DNA from: an uncultured Collinsella sp.
GTDB taxonomy: Bacteria; Actinomycetota; Coriobacteriia; Coriobacteriales; Coriobacteriaceae
Assembly: GCA_900554595.1 (NCBI GenBank)
Contig: USHZ01000077.1
Span: 1 to 8,936, forward strand
Length of the DNA stretch: 8,936 nt
Direction: 5' to 3'
The notes beneath the pieces were generated by a model that was not told the origin of the DNA, ran no database searches, and saw nothing but the letters and a program-made list of their open reading frames with translations. A program made the position numbers and the translations under genes. Shown piece after piece: positions 1 to 5,877 of the stretch (position 1 is the stretch's first letter; each line of letters starts with the position of its first letter).

Positions 1-55
1 GGACGCCGCCCTCTCAAGGCGGAGATCACCAGTTCGAATCTGGTACGGGCTACCA
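1..55 (+). tRNA. tRNA-Glu (anticodon CUC), 3' portion; 5' end outside the window
   Basis: The anticodon stem is CCGCC (6-10) pairing with GGCGG (18-22), around a seven-base loop CTCTCAA. This places T33 before anticodon CTC (13-15), which reads GAG (Glu). The T arm is ACCAG (28-32), loop TTCGAAT, CTGGT (40-44). The acceptor 3' strand is 45-51, the discriminator is A52, and CCA is encoded at 53-55. The block GGACGCCGCCCTCTCAAGGC closely matches the D-arm/anticodon region of bacterial tRNA-Glu. The acceptor 5' strand and most of the D arm lie before base 1. It could be the last tRNA of a cluster, since a terminator follows directly. Confidence 0.93.
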
Positions 56-65
56 TGAATCTGAG

Positions 66-100
66 ACCCGGACTTCCCAGGGAAGCCCGGGTTTTTTATT
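66..100 (+). terminator. Rho-independent terminator of the tRNA transcript
   Basis: A long GC-rich hairpin has arms ACCCGG-A-CTTCC (66-77) and GGAAG-C-CCGGGT (81-92), with one A/C mismatch and a three-base loop. It is followed by six T residues (92-97) and then ATTT. It lies 11 bases after the tRNA CCA end and is a textbook intrinsic terminator. It separates the tRNA unit from the next gene, which therefore needs its own promoter. Confidence 0.93.
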
Positions 101-167
101 TCCGAGCAAACCATCTGCAATTCCCATTTGCCCCATAGCTTTACGTTCTGCTTGTGGCCCTTGCGGG

Positions 168-185
168 TACAATATGCAAGATATT
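168..185 (+). promoter_or_regulatory. Candidate -10 element and dyad at the transcription start of the flippase-like gene
   Basis: TACAAT (168-173) is a good -10 hexamer, but no convincing -35 lies 16-18 bases upstream. Overlapping its end is a dyad, AATAT-GCAAG-ATATT (171-185), centred where transcription would be expected to start. If the -10 is real, the upstream ATG at 174 lies before or at the transcript start, which supports the start at 207. The dyad contains ATGCAAG, shared with two other upstream regions in the window. Promoter role is inferred from position and motif only. Confidence 0.5.
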
Positions 186-206
186 TGGACGGTCAGAAGG
201 AGCCTC

Positions 207-1511
207 ATGAAGGAGTCCTCTCAGCATACATCTAAGCCCCAGGTCGAGGTTGAGGCCTCGGGTGGCGATGACAACAAGGGTGCACGTCGCGGTGCCATTT
301 TTATCGGCGTCGTGCTGGTCGGCTATATCGTTTATCTGATTGCGACCGGTCAGATGGGACAGTTCTGGGCTGCCATGTCGAGCGTCCAAGCGCCGTGGCT
401 CGTTGCCGCATGCTTTTGCATGTTCCTGTATCTGTTCTTTGGCATCGTCGCCTATGCGATCGCCGTCTGGCTCGACCCCAATTCGCCTGTCGGCATTCGC
501 GACCTGATCTCGGTCGAGGCGAGCGGTATCTTCTTTGGCAACCTGACGCCCATGATGATGGGCTCTACGCCTGCCCAGATCTACCGCCTGACCAAGGCAG
601 GCCAAAATGTCGGCGAGGCCGGTGCCACGCAGTTCACGCGCTTTATCGTGTATCAGTTTGGCCTTGTTGCCTGGGGCGCCATTCTGCTGCTTGCCCGCAT
701 GCCGTTTTTCGCCGAGCGCTATGGCGACATGACGCTGCTGTGCGTCTTTAGCTTTGGCGGTCACTGCTGCATTCTGCTTGGCATCTTTGCCGTCGCGCTC
801 ATGCCCAAGACCGTCACGCGCGTCGCGCACTGCATCATCAATTGGCTCGAGCGAATGGGCGTCTCGGCCACCAAGATTGAGGGCTGGCGTACGTTTGTCG
901 ACGGCGAAATCTACTCGTTCTCCGAGAAGTTCAAGCTTTCGGCCGGACACTTTTCGTCTATGCTGCTCACGGTGGTCATCACCATGTTGCAGCTCGCGTT
1001 TTTCTACCTCGTGCCGTATTTCCTGATGCTTGCCTTTGGCCACCACGAAGTCGACTTCTTCTCGGTCATGGCCGCGAGCGCCTTTGTTCAGCTCCTGAGC
1101 TCTGCTGTTCCCCTGCCCGGTGGCACTGGCGGCGCCGAGGGTGGCTTCGCGCTGTTCCTGGGTCATTTCTTTGGATCGGCGTCGACCGCCGGTTATCTGC
1201 TGTGGCGCCTCATTACGTTTATCGCGCCGACGATTTTGGCCGCGCCCCTGCTGGGTCTTAAGAGCGCTCACAACGAGAGTATCCACGCACGCTGGGATCG
1301 CGCGATGCGCAAGCTCGGACGAACGCCTCAGACGTCCTCTAAGCCGGCAAAGCCCCATCCTGTGAATGCGGTTACCGTGGATCCCAATCAGCATGCTCAG
1401 AAGGCTTCTGGGGCCGCCAAACCGTCGCATAAGGCCTATGTGCGCCAGACAGGCGACGGGATCCGTGTGTCCCCGGCTGCTTTGAACAAAAAGAAGCTCC
1501 CTAAGGCGTAA
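207..1511 (+). CDS. Flippase-like integral membrane protein (UPF0104 / lysylphosphatidylglycerol synthase TM-region family)
   Basis: A 434-residue polytopic membrane protein of the family that includes the transmembrane half of MprF and many stand-alone 'flippase-like domain' proteins. Two family hallmarks are visible: a G-N-L-TP...G-S-TPAQIYRL-KAG block at residues 111-132, and PLPGGTGGAEGGF at 302-314. Hydrophobic segments lie near 29-47, 63-88, 147-163, 175-199, 252-277, 284-301 and 327-349. There is no soluble aminoacyl-transferase domain, so lysyl-lipid synthesis is not indicated; lipid translocation or another envelope role is possible, and the substrate is unknown. Residues 360-434 form a basic, Lys/Pro/Ala-rich, probably disordered cytoplasmic tail. 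I chose the ATG at 207 because AGAAGGAG (195-202) precedes it by four bases; an in-frame ATG at 174 has no ribosome site and coincides with a likely promoter. The gene appears monocistronic, between a terminator and the TetR gene 118 bases downstream. Family assignment is secure; function is not. Confidence 0.88.
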   Translation: MKESSQHTSKPQVEVEASGGDDNKGARRGAIFIGVVLVGYIVYLIATGQMGQFWAAMSSVQAPWLVAACFCMFLYLFFGIVAYAIAVWLDPNSPVGIRDLISVEASGIFFGNLTPMMMGSTPAQIYRLTKAGQNVGEAGATQFTRFIVYQFGLVAWGAILLLARMPFFAERYGDMTLLCVFSFGGHCCILLGIFAVALMPKTVTRVAHCIINWLERMGVSATKIEGWRTFVDGEIYSFSEKFKLSAGHFSSMLLTVVITMLQLAFFYLVPYFLMLAFGHHEVDFFSVMAASAFVQLLSSAVPLPGGTGGAEGGFALFLGHFFGSASTAGYLLWRLITFIAPTILAAPLLGLKSAHNESIHARWDRAMRKLGRTPQTSSKPAKPHPVNAVTVDPNQHAQKASGAAKPSHKAYVRQTGDGIRVSPAALNKKKLPKA

Positions 1512-1562
1512 TAGTTGGTCGTGCGTTCTTCATGTTGCCGGGCATTATTGTGCCGGATGGGG

Positions 1563-1568
1563 GATAAT
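1563..1568 (+). promoter_or_regulatory. Possible -10 element for the TetR-family gene
   Basis: GATAAT sits 62 bases before the chosen start codon and agrees with the -10 consensus at five of six positions. The best -35-like hexamer (TTGCCG, 1535-1540) is 22 bases away, which is too far for a standard promoter, so the call rests on the -10 alone. Transcription from here would place both palindromes at 1589-1614 in the early leader, where a bound repressor would block it. Confidence 0.35.
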
Positions 1569-1588
1569 CCTCTTACGTAGATTAACTC

Positions 1589-1614
1589 TCATCTGTTGAT
1601 GAATGCTTGCATTC
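1589..1614. promoter_or_regulatory. Two abutting palindromes upstream of the TetR gene, candidate autoregulatory operator
   Basis: TCATC-TGTT-GATGA (1589-1602) is a perfect five-base inverted repeat with a four-base centre. GAATGC-TT-GCATTC (1601-1614) is a perfect six-base inverted repeat with a two-base centre. They overlap by two bases and end just before the ribosome site at 1616-1622. TetR-family repressors are dimers that commonly bind such dyads beside their own gene, so an operator is a natural reading. Binding by this protein is inference. Confidence 0.5.
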
Positions 1615-1629
1615 CGAAGGGACACGTCC

Positions 1630-2241
1630 ATGGACACCAGCAAACCGCGCCTCGACCGCCGCATCGTTCGCAGCCGCAATGCCATCCTTTCTGCGTTTGA
1701 GCGCCTGCTGATGGATAAACCGCTTGCCGACATTACCGTGAGTGCCATCGCACGTGAGGCAAATGTCGACCGCAAAACCTTCTACGTTCACTTTGGCACG
1801 GTCGACGGCCTGCTCGATGCCATCGCGGTTGATGTGGTGGAGATGATTGCCGACTCGGTCGAGAAAACGCTTGCTTCCATGGACGGCAACACGAACGAGC
1901 GTGCCCTCGGAGCGGCGGCAACGTTTTTTAAGACCATCAACGAGGCACTTTGCAATAACCTCGTGCTCAATCGTCAGCTGATTGAAAACATCCCGCTCGA
2001 CGATTTTATGACGCGCTTGCGCGTGCCGCTCGAGCACGAGATTGCCGAGCGCGACCTGCTGCCCAACGGCCTCAAGGACGAGATGTTCGACTATTACCTG
2101 GCTTTTTTGCTTTCGGGTATTATCGGCATTTACCGCACGTGGGCGCTCTCCGATGGCTCGGTGCCCATTGAGCGCATTTCGGAGGTCGCAAACAATCTGA
2201 CGTTGAACGGACTATCGAGTCTGGAATCTCGTTTCGAATAG
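1630..2241 (+). CDS. TetR/AcrR-family transcriptional regulator
   Basis: A 203-residue protein with a typical TetR N-terminal DNA-binding domain. Residues 12-30 are the first helix (RSRNAILSAFERLL), and the helix-turn-helix is about 35-54, with TVSAIAREANVDRKTFYVHF ending in the characteristic Y-x-H-F. The C-terminal half (about 75-203) is helical and diverged, as is usual for ligand-binding domains. Its late hydrophobic stretch followed by Y-R-T-W and an SxPIE segment resembles the TetR_C_8 class; that subclass call is tentative. The start at 1630 is preferred because GAAGGGA lies seven bases upstream, while an in-frame ATG at 1603 has no ribosome site and falls within the palindromes. The length is normal. 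The gene converges on the exporter operon, which makes regulation of that exporter, of itself or of the upstream membrane gene plausible. The ligand cannot be deduced. Confidence 0.92.
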   Translation: MDTSKPRLDRRIVRSRNAILSAFERLLMDKPLADITVSAIAREANVDRKTFYVHFGTVDGLLDAIAVDVVEMIADSVEKTLASMDGNTNERALGAAATFFKTINEALCNNLVLNRQLIENIPLDDFMTRLRVPLEHEIAERDLLPNGLKDEMFDYYLAFLLSGIIGIYRTWALSDGSVPIERISEVANNLTLNGLSSLESRFE

Positions 2242-2253
2242 CACGAGCGCCTT

Positions 2254-2339
2254 ATCCCCCTTGAGTTGCGGTGAAATAAGGACTGAATAGGCCTTTTAAT
2301 AGCTTAAACACACCCTATTTCACCGCAACTCAGGGGGAT
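2254..2339. repeat. Long imperfect hairpin element in the convergent intergenic gap
   Basis: The arms 2254-2281 and 2314-2339 are inverted copies of a roughly 26-base unit centred on GAGTTGCGGTGAAATA. They differ only by one extra T (in 2261-2262) and one extra A (in 2278-2279) in the left arm. The inner part can extend the stem through TAGGC (2288-2292) and GCTTA (2302-2306) with one wobble pair. It nearly fills the gap between the TetR stop and the permease stop. Neither side has a T tract, so it is not a classical intrinsic terminator, although it could still act as a bidirectional transcript end or 3' stabiliser. The arms look like the palindromic intergenic repeats I associate with Collinsella genomes; copy number cannot be tested here. 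Confidence 0.75.
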
Positions 2340-2343
2340 TGCA

Positions 2344-3558
2344 TTACTGGTAGCGCAGGCACTCCACGGGGTCGAGTTTTGCTGCCCGGCGGGCGGGATA
2401 GAAGCCGAAGATGACGCCGATGCCGACGGAGACCGCAAAGGCCAGTAGCACCGTGGCGATCGAAAAACTCGGCGTAATGGTACCGCTGGCGCCGAGCTCG
2501 CTAAGCACGCCGGAACCCGCGGCGAACATCGTTAGACCCCAGGCAAGCAGGTAGCCAATCACGACTCCTAAAATGCCACCGGTGATGCACAGCGCCGAGG
2601 ACTCGGCCAAAAACTGTGCGGTGATATCGCGACGGCTGGCACCCAAGGCTCGACGAATACCGATCTCGCGGATACGCTCGGTCACATTGGTGAGCATCAT
2701 ATTCATGATGCCGATACCGCCCACGAGCAGCGAAATGCTGGCAACGGCGCCCATGATGAGCGAAAACGCGCCCATAAAGGAATTGAGGGCGTCGATGGCG
2801 CTTTTCATTGAGGTCGCCGATACGCTGTCATATTCGTCGTCGTCCGCGATGCCCTTCATACCGCGCACCTTGGATTCAATCGTCTTGCACAGCTCGTCCA
2901 TGTCCGTGCCCTCGGCGGCGAGCGCCGTTACGCTGGGAAACGACGGGTTCTCGTCGCCAAAGAGACCCGAGATGGTCTCGCGCGGCATGTATAGCGTGAG
3001 CGAGCCCATGGAGTCGCTGCCGCCGTCGATAACACCGACAATCTGCACCTCACCGTTGGAAACCTTAATGGTCTTGCCCACCGCGTCCTGCTCGTTGCCG
3101 TACAGCTGGTCGGCGCCTCCACGGCTGATGAGCGCCACGTGTGCGCCAGATTGGGACTCGGCCTGGGTGTAGGTGCGCCCCGCGACGAGCTTGCTGGCGC
3201 CCACCGCGTCGAGCATGTCGCTATCGACGCCCTGCGCCATGACGGTATAGCTTTTGTCACCGGCCTTGTATTCGGTGTAGGCGCTGTCCACGATGCCGAT
3301 CTGCTCGATCTGCGGCACCATCTTGCGAAGCTTCTCGACGTCCGACTCGGTGAGCTCTTGGGACGAATAGATCTGCACCATGCGGGCGGCGTTAAGACCC
3401 AGGCTGTTGACTAGGCTGTTTTGGATGCCTCCGATAAGCGAGGTCATGGCTATGACCGACGCGATTCCAATGACGATGCCCAGGATGGTGAGCAGGCTGC
3501 GTCCCTTGTTGGCCTCGAGCGAGTGAAGGGCTTCTTGGACAAGATCGCGGGTACTCAT
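2344..3558 (-). CDS. ABC transporter permease, FtsX/MacB (YknZ-like) family
   Basis: A 404-residue permease with the MacB layout. The first membrane helix is about 20-43, preceded by the amphipathic segment EALHSLEANKGRS that is typical of this family. A large extracytoplasmic MacB_PCD domain covers about 45-260. Three helices follow near 262-288, 318-345 and 365-388. The FtsX domain shows the conserved GGIGIMNMML (280-289), TERIREIGIRRALGA (293-307) and the C-terminal PARRAAKLDPVECLRYQ. The predicted partners are the ATPase and adaptor encoded just upstream in the same operon. By analogy with YknXYZ and MacAB, the complex uses a mechanotransmission-type mechanism to move a substrate from the outer face of the membrane. 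The start codon overlaps the ATPase stop by four bases, and AAAGGAG (3566-3572, minus) lies seven bases upstream. The length is normal for a half-transporter permease lacking a fused ATPase. The substrate is unknown. Confidence 0.93.
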   Translation of the reverse strand: MSTRDLVQEALHSLEANKGRSLLTILGIVIGIASVIAMTSLIGGIQNSLVNSLGLNAARMVQIYSSQELTESDVEKLRKMVPQIEQIGIVDSAYTEYKAGDKSYTVMAQGVDSDMLDAVGASKLVAGRTYTQAESQSGAHVALISRGGADQLYGNEQDAVGKTIKVSNGEVQIVGVIDGGSDSMGSLTLYMPRETISGLFGDENPSFPSVTALAAEGTDMDELCKTIESKVRGMKGIADDDEYDSVSATSMKSAIDALNSFMGAFSLIMGAVASISLLVGGIGIMNMMLTNVTERIREIGIRRALGASRRDITAQFLAESSALCITGGILGVVIGYLLAWGLTMFAAGSGVLSELGASGTITPSFSIATVLLAFAVSVGIGVIFGFYPARRAAKLDPVECLRYQ

Positions 3559-4328
3559 GCCTTCACTCCTTTCGGCTGATTGGTGGTTGTAGAAATCACG
3601 GGCAGATTGTTGACGGCCCCGCGTAGCGTATTCGGTGTATGCGCGATATATGCACCGTCATGGATTCGACCATCGCGAATGGTCACGGCGCGGTCGGCCT
3701 CGGCAGCAATGCCGGGGTCGTGCGTAATGAGAACGATGGTCTTGCCGCGCTCCTGGAGCTTGTGGAAGGTCTCCATCACGAGCGCTCCGGTGGCGGAGTC
3801 CAGGTTTCCCGTCGGTTCATCGGCCAAGATGATGGGCGGGTCGTTGACGAGGGCGCGCGCGATGGCGACGCGCTGCATCTGTCCGCCCGAGAGCTCGGAG
3901 ATGCGATGGTCCCAATGGTCGACCGGCAGCGTGACGGCTTGCAGCGCATGGACGGCGCGCATCTCACGCTGAGCCCGCGGCACGTTGGTGTAGGACAGCG
4001 GCAGCATGACGTTTTCGATCACCGTCAGGCGCGGCAGCAGATTAAAGCTTTGAAAGACAAAGCCGATGCTCAGCGCGCGCACCTCGGTGAGCTCATCATC
4101 GTCGAGCTCGGCGACGTTGAGCCCTTGCAGGAAGTAATCGCCCGCCGTCGGTTTGTCCAGGCAGCCCAGGATGTTCATGAGCGTCGACTTGCCCGAGCCC
4201 GAGGGGCCGGTGATGGCGACGAACTCACCGGGATCTACTGCCAGGCTTACGTTATGCAGGATGTGGGCGCAACCGGCCTCGCTCTCAAAGATGCGGTGCA
4301 CGTTGCGGATGTCGATGACGGGACGCAT
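3555..4328 (-). CDS. ABC transporter ATP-binding protein, MacB/LolD (YknY-like) family
   Basis: A 257-residue cytoplasmic ATPase with all ABC motifs intact: Walker A GPSGSGKST (41-49), Q-loop Q93 in FVFQSFNLLP, signature LSGGQMQR (146-153), Walker B IILADE (166-171), D-loop NLDS (175-178) and switch histidine H203 in ITHD. The sequence around DEPTGNLD and the order of motifs place it with exporter ATPases of the MacB/LolD type rather than importers. About 30 residues after position 225 form a polar, low-complexity tail beyond the usual core, an unremarkable extension. It should power the permease encoded next, with which it overlaps by four bases. The adaptor stop and this start share one base (TAATG), with GAGGG six bases before the ATG, so the three proteins are likely made in fixed ratio. 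Confidence 0.95.
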   Translation of the reverse strand: MRPVIDIRNVHRIFESEAGCAHILHNVSLAVDPGEFVAITGPSGSGKSTLMNILGCLDKPTAGDYFLQGLNVAELDDDELTEVRALSIGFVFQSFNLLPRLTVIENVMLPLSYTNVPRAQREMRAVHALQAVTLPVDHWDHRISELSGGQMQRVAIARALVNDPPIILADEPTGNLDSATGALVMETFHKLQERGKTIVLITHDPGIAAEADRAVTIRDGRIHDGAYIAHTPNTLRGAVNNLPVISTTTNQPKGVKA

Positions 4329-5749
4329 TACTTGCCCTCGTCGGCAGGCATGTTGTCGCCGCCGTCTGCCGTCATGCCCGCGCCGGTATCCATCACGATG
4401 GTGTCGCCGTCGCGTAGCTTGGTAACCGGGACGTCTGGGTTGATCTCGTTGCCCTGGTCGTCGCGCGTGACCTGGGTCTTGCCGACTACAGCCTCGTTGT
4501 CGTTTTGCGTCACGACGGTCACCTTCACGCGGCGCGTCTTTTTGCCTTCCGAATCGGTGGCCAGATTGACGTAATAGTGCTCGCCATCTTCGGTCATCAG
4601 CGCCATGGTCGGCACCATCACCACGTCGTCGAGCTTCTCGGTCACCACCGAGACCTCGGCAGTCATACCCGGCTTAAGGCGACTGTCGGGTGCTTCGATG
4701 AGGATGTCGACGTTAAAGGTCACGCTGCCGCCGCTCCCGGAGGAGGAGTCGGAGTTTGCCACCGAGGCGATAGCCGTGACGGTGCCTTGGCTCACGATAT
4801 CGGGAAACGCGGGATAGGTCACGTTGGCGCTTTGGCCCACGGCAATTTTGGCGATATCCTTTTCGCCCACCTGAACCGTCACCTTCATCTTGGACAGGTC
4901 GGCGATTTGCATGCACTGTTTGCCGCCGCTCGTGTCGCCTTCGCCCATGATCATGCCTCCTGTTACCGTGGCGCCCACCTTGGCGTTGAGCTCCACGATG
5001 TTGCCCGAGCTCGGGGCCGTGACCGTACGGCTGGCGGCCTTGGCGTTAGCCTGATCGAGGTTTGCCTGGGCCGATGCGAGGCTGCGCTGCGCGGCCGATA
5101 CGGCGTTCGTGTCCGCTGATGCGGCGGAGACGCCAGTCGCTGCGGAAGCTCCATCGACATCCGTCGTTGGGGCGGCCTGCGCGGCAGCTGCGGCTTTCTT
5201 CGCGTTGGCGAGGTCTTCCTGTGCCGCTGTCACCGCGCGCTGTGCCTCGGCAACGTTGCGATCGAGCTCGTCGTTTTTAATGGTCATGAGCACGTCGCCC
5301 TCGTTGACGGACTGGCCGGCTTGCACGTTGATCGATGCCACCGTTCCGTCGACAGAAGGGGAGACCACCGAAGCCGAGATGGGCTTGAGCTGGCCTTTAG
5401 CCTCGACGGTGGTCGTAAACGTGCCCTCGGTGACCATGTCGGTCACCGGCCCGTTGGTACCTGCGGGCCGTGCGTTGATGACCACGGTCACGACAACGGC
5501 GATGAGCACAATGGCGGCCACGACTCCTGCCGCAATGCCGCGCCGGATGAGCTTTTTGCGCCGACGCTCGGCACGCTTCGCTTTGAGTTTGGCGTAGGCC
5601 TCTTCGTCAGAAATCTCTGTTGTATCGCTTGTGCTGCCGTTTTGCTGTCCGGCGTGCACGTTTGTTATGAGGGGAAGCGTTTCGGTGGCACCCTCGGGCG
5701 TTCGCTCGGCATCATTCGGTCCCGGGGTAATGGTGGGGACATTCGACAT
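4328..5749 (-). CDS. Membrane-fusion / periplasmic-adaptor-like subunit of the ABC exporter (HlyD/MacA family, YknX-like)
   Basis: A 473-residue adaptor. Residues 1-55 are an acidic, Thr/Pro-rich cytoplasmic tail, then a very basic stretch (58-70, AKRAERRRKKLIRR), then one membrane helix (about 71-92). The outside part starts near 105. Two half-motifs of the lipoyl/barrel-sandwich domain lie at 127-158 (SVDGTVASINVQAGQSVNEG) and 240-262 (TVTAPSSGNIVELNAKVGA). Between them is an Ala-rich helical hairpin (about 160-240) that contains a disordered insert around 193-213. A beta-barrel domain (about 287-370, ending LKPGMTAEVSV) and a membrane-proximal domain follow. The start is set by AAGGAGA five bases before the ATG at 5749; the open frame continues 76 codons upstream but without a ribosome site and over intergenic repeats. 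It is the first gene of the exporter operon. In a cell with no outer membrane, it probably helps substrate handling or complex assembly, as proposed for YknX. Confidence 0.92.
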   Translation of the reverse strand: MSNVPTITPGPNDAERTPEGATETLPLITNVHAGQQNGSTSDTTEISDEEAYAKLKAKRAERRRKKLIRRGIAAGVVAAIVLIAVVVTVVINARPAGTNGPVTDMVTEGTFTTTVEAKGQLKPISASVVSPSVDGTVASINVQAGQSVNEGDVLMTIKNDELDRNVAEAQRAVTAAQEDLANAKKAAAAAQAAPTTDVDGASAATGVSAASADTNAVSAAQRSLASAQANLDQANAKAASRTVTAPSSGNIVELNAKVGATVTGGMIMGEGDTSGGKQCMQIADLSKMKVTVQVGEKDIAKIAVGQSANVTYPAFPDIVSQGTVTAIASVANSDSSSGSGGSVTFNVDILIEAPDSRLKPGMTAEVSVVTEKLDDVVMVPTMALMTEDGEHYYVNLATDSEGKKTRRVKVTVVTQNDNEAVVGKTQVTRDDQGNEINPDVPVTKLRDGDTIVMDTGAGMTADGGDNMPADEGK

Positions 5750-5779
5750 GGCGTCTCCTTTATAGAAAGTTTCTTGATA

Positions 5780-5785
5780 AGTATA
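5780..5785 (-). promoter_or_regulatory. Possible -10 element of the exporter operon
   Basis: Read on the minus strand this is TATACT, 30 bases before the adaptor start codon, and it would give a leader of roughly 24 bases containing the ribosome site. It overlaps the end of the inverted repeat at 5782-5815. No recognisable -35 lies at the standard distance (GCCCGG occupies it), so either this promoter is controlled by a factor binding the palindrome or the operon is read from further upstream. Confidence 0.35.
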
Positions 5786-5815
5786 TGCGCCCGTCGCGAT
5801 GGCCGGGCGCATATA
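5782..5815. promoter_or_regulatory. Perfect 12-base inverted repeat upstream of the exporter operon
   Basis: The arms TATATGCGCCCG (5782-5793) and CGGGCGCATATA (5804-5815) are exact reverse complements around a ten-base centre. The stem is GC-rich with TATA ends and no T run after it on either strand, so it is not an ordinary terminator. It lies 33 bases before the adaptor start and overlaps the possible -10. It could be an operator for a dimeric regulator or an mRNA hairpin between the transpeptidase and the exporter genes. Confidence 0.6.
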
Positions 5816-5827
5816 GCGGTATCTTTC

Positions 5828-5855
5828 GGAACTGTTAGATTGAAGCGTCAGTTCC
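5828..5855. repeat. Perfect 7-base inverted repeat downstream of the transpeptidase gene
   Basis: GGAACTG (5828-5834) and CAGTTCC (5849-5855) are exact reverse complements with a 14-base centre. The element begins 22 bases past the transpeptidase stop when read on the minus strand. There is no T tract, so it would be a weak terminator at best; it might also be a second regulatory dyad for the exporter operon. Confidence 0.4.
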
Positions 5856-5877
5856 CCGTTGTGTGAAGGCGTTTTCC

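Noticed and set aside
141..1430. 429-codon open frame on the minus strand opposite the flippase-like gene
   Set aside because: Arg/His/Glu-rich composition typical of an antisense shadow; the plus-strand frame carries the UPF0104 motifs.
1536..1556. TGCCGG direct repeats between the flippase-like and TetR genes
   Set aside because: Six-base repeats in a GC-rich genome are likely by chance and no third copy with regular spacing is present.
1603..1629. Upstream ATG for the TetR gene
   Set aside because: No ribosome site; falls inside the palindrome; the ATG at 1630 has GAAGGGA at ideal spacing.
2242..2343. Bidirectional intrinsic terminator
   Set aside because: The stem is strong, but neither strand has a T tract after it, so I list it as a repeat/hairpin element with termination only as a possibility.
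3639..4574. 311-codon plus-strand frame opposite the ATPase and adaptor
   Set aside because: It spans two well-supported overlapping genes on the other strand and shows no domain or ribosome site.
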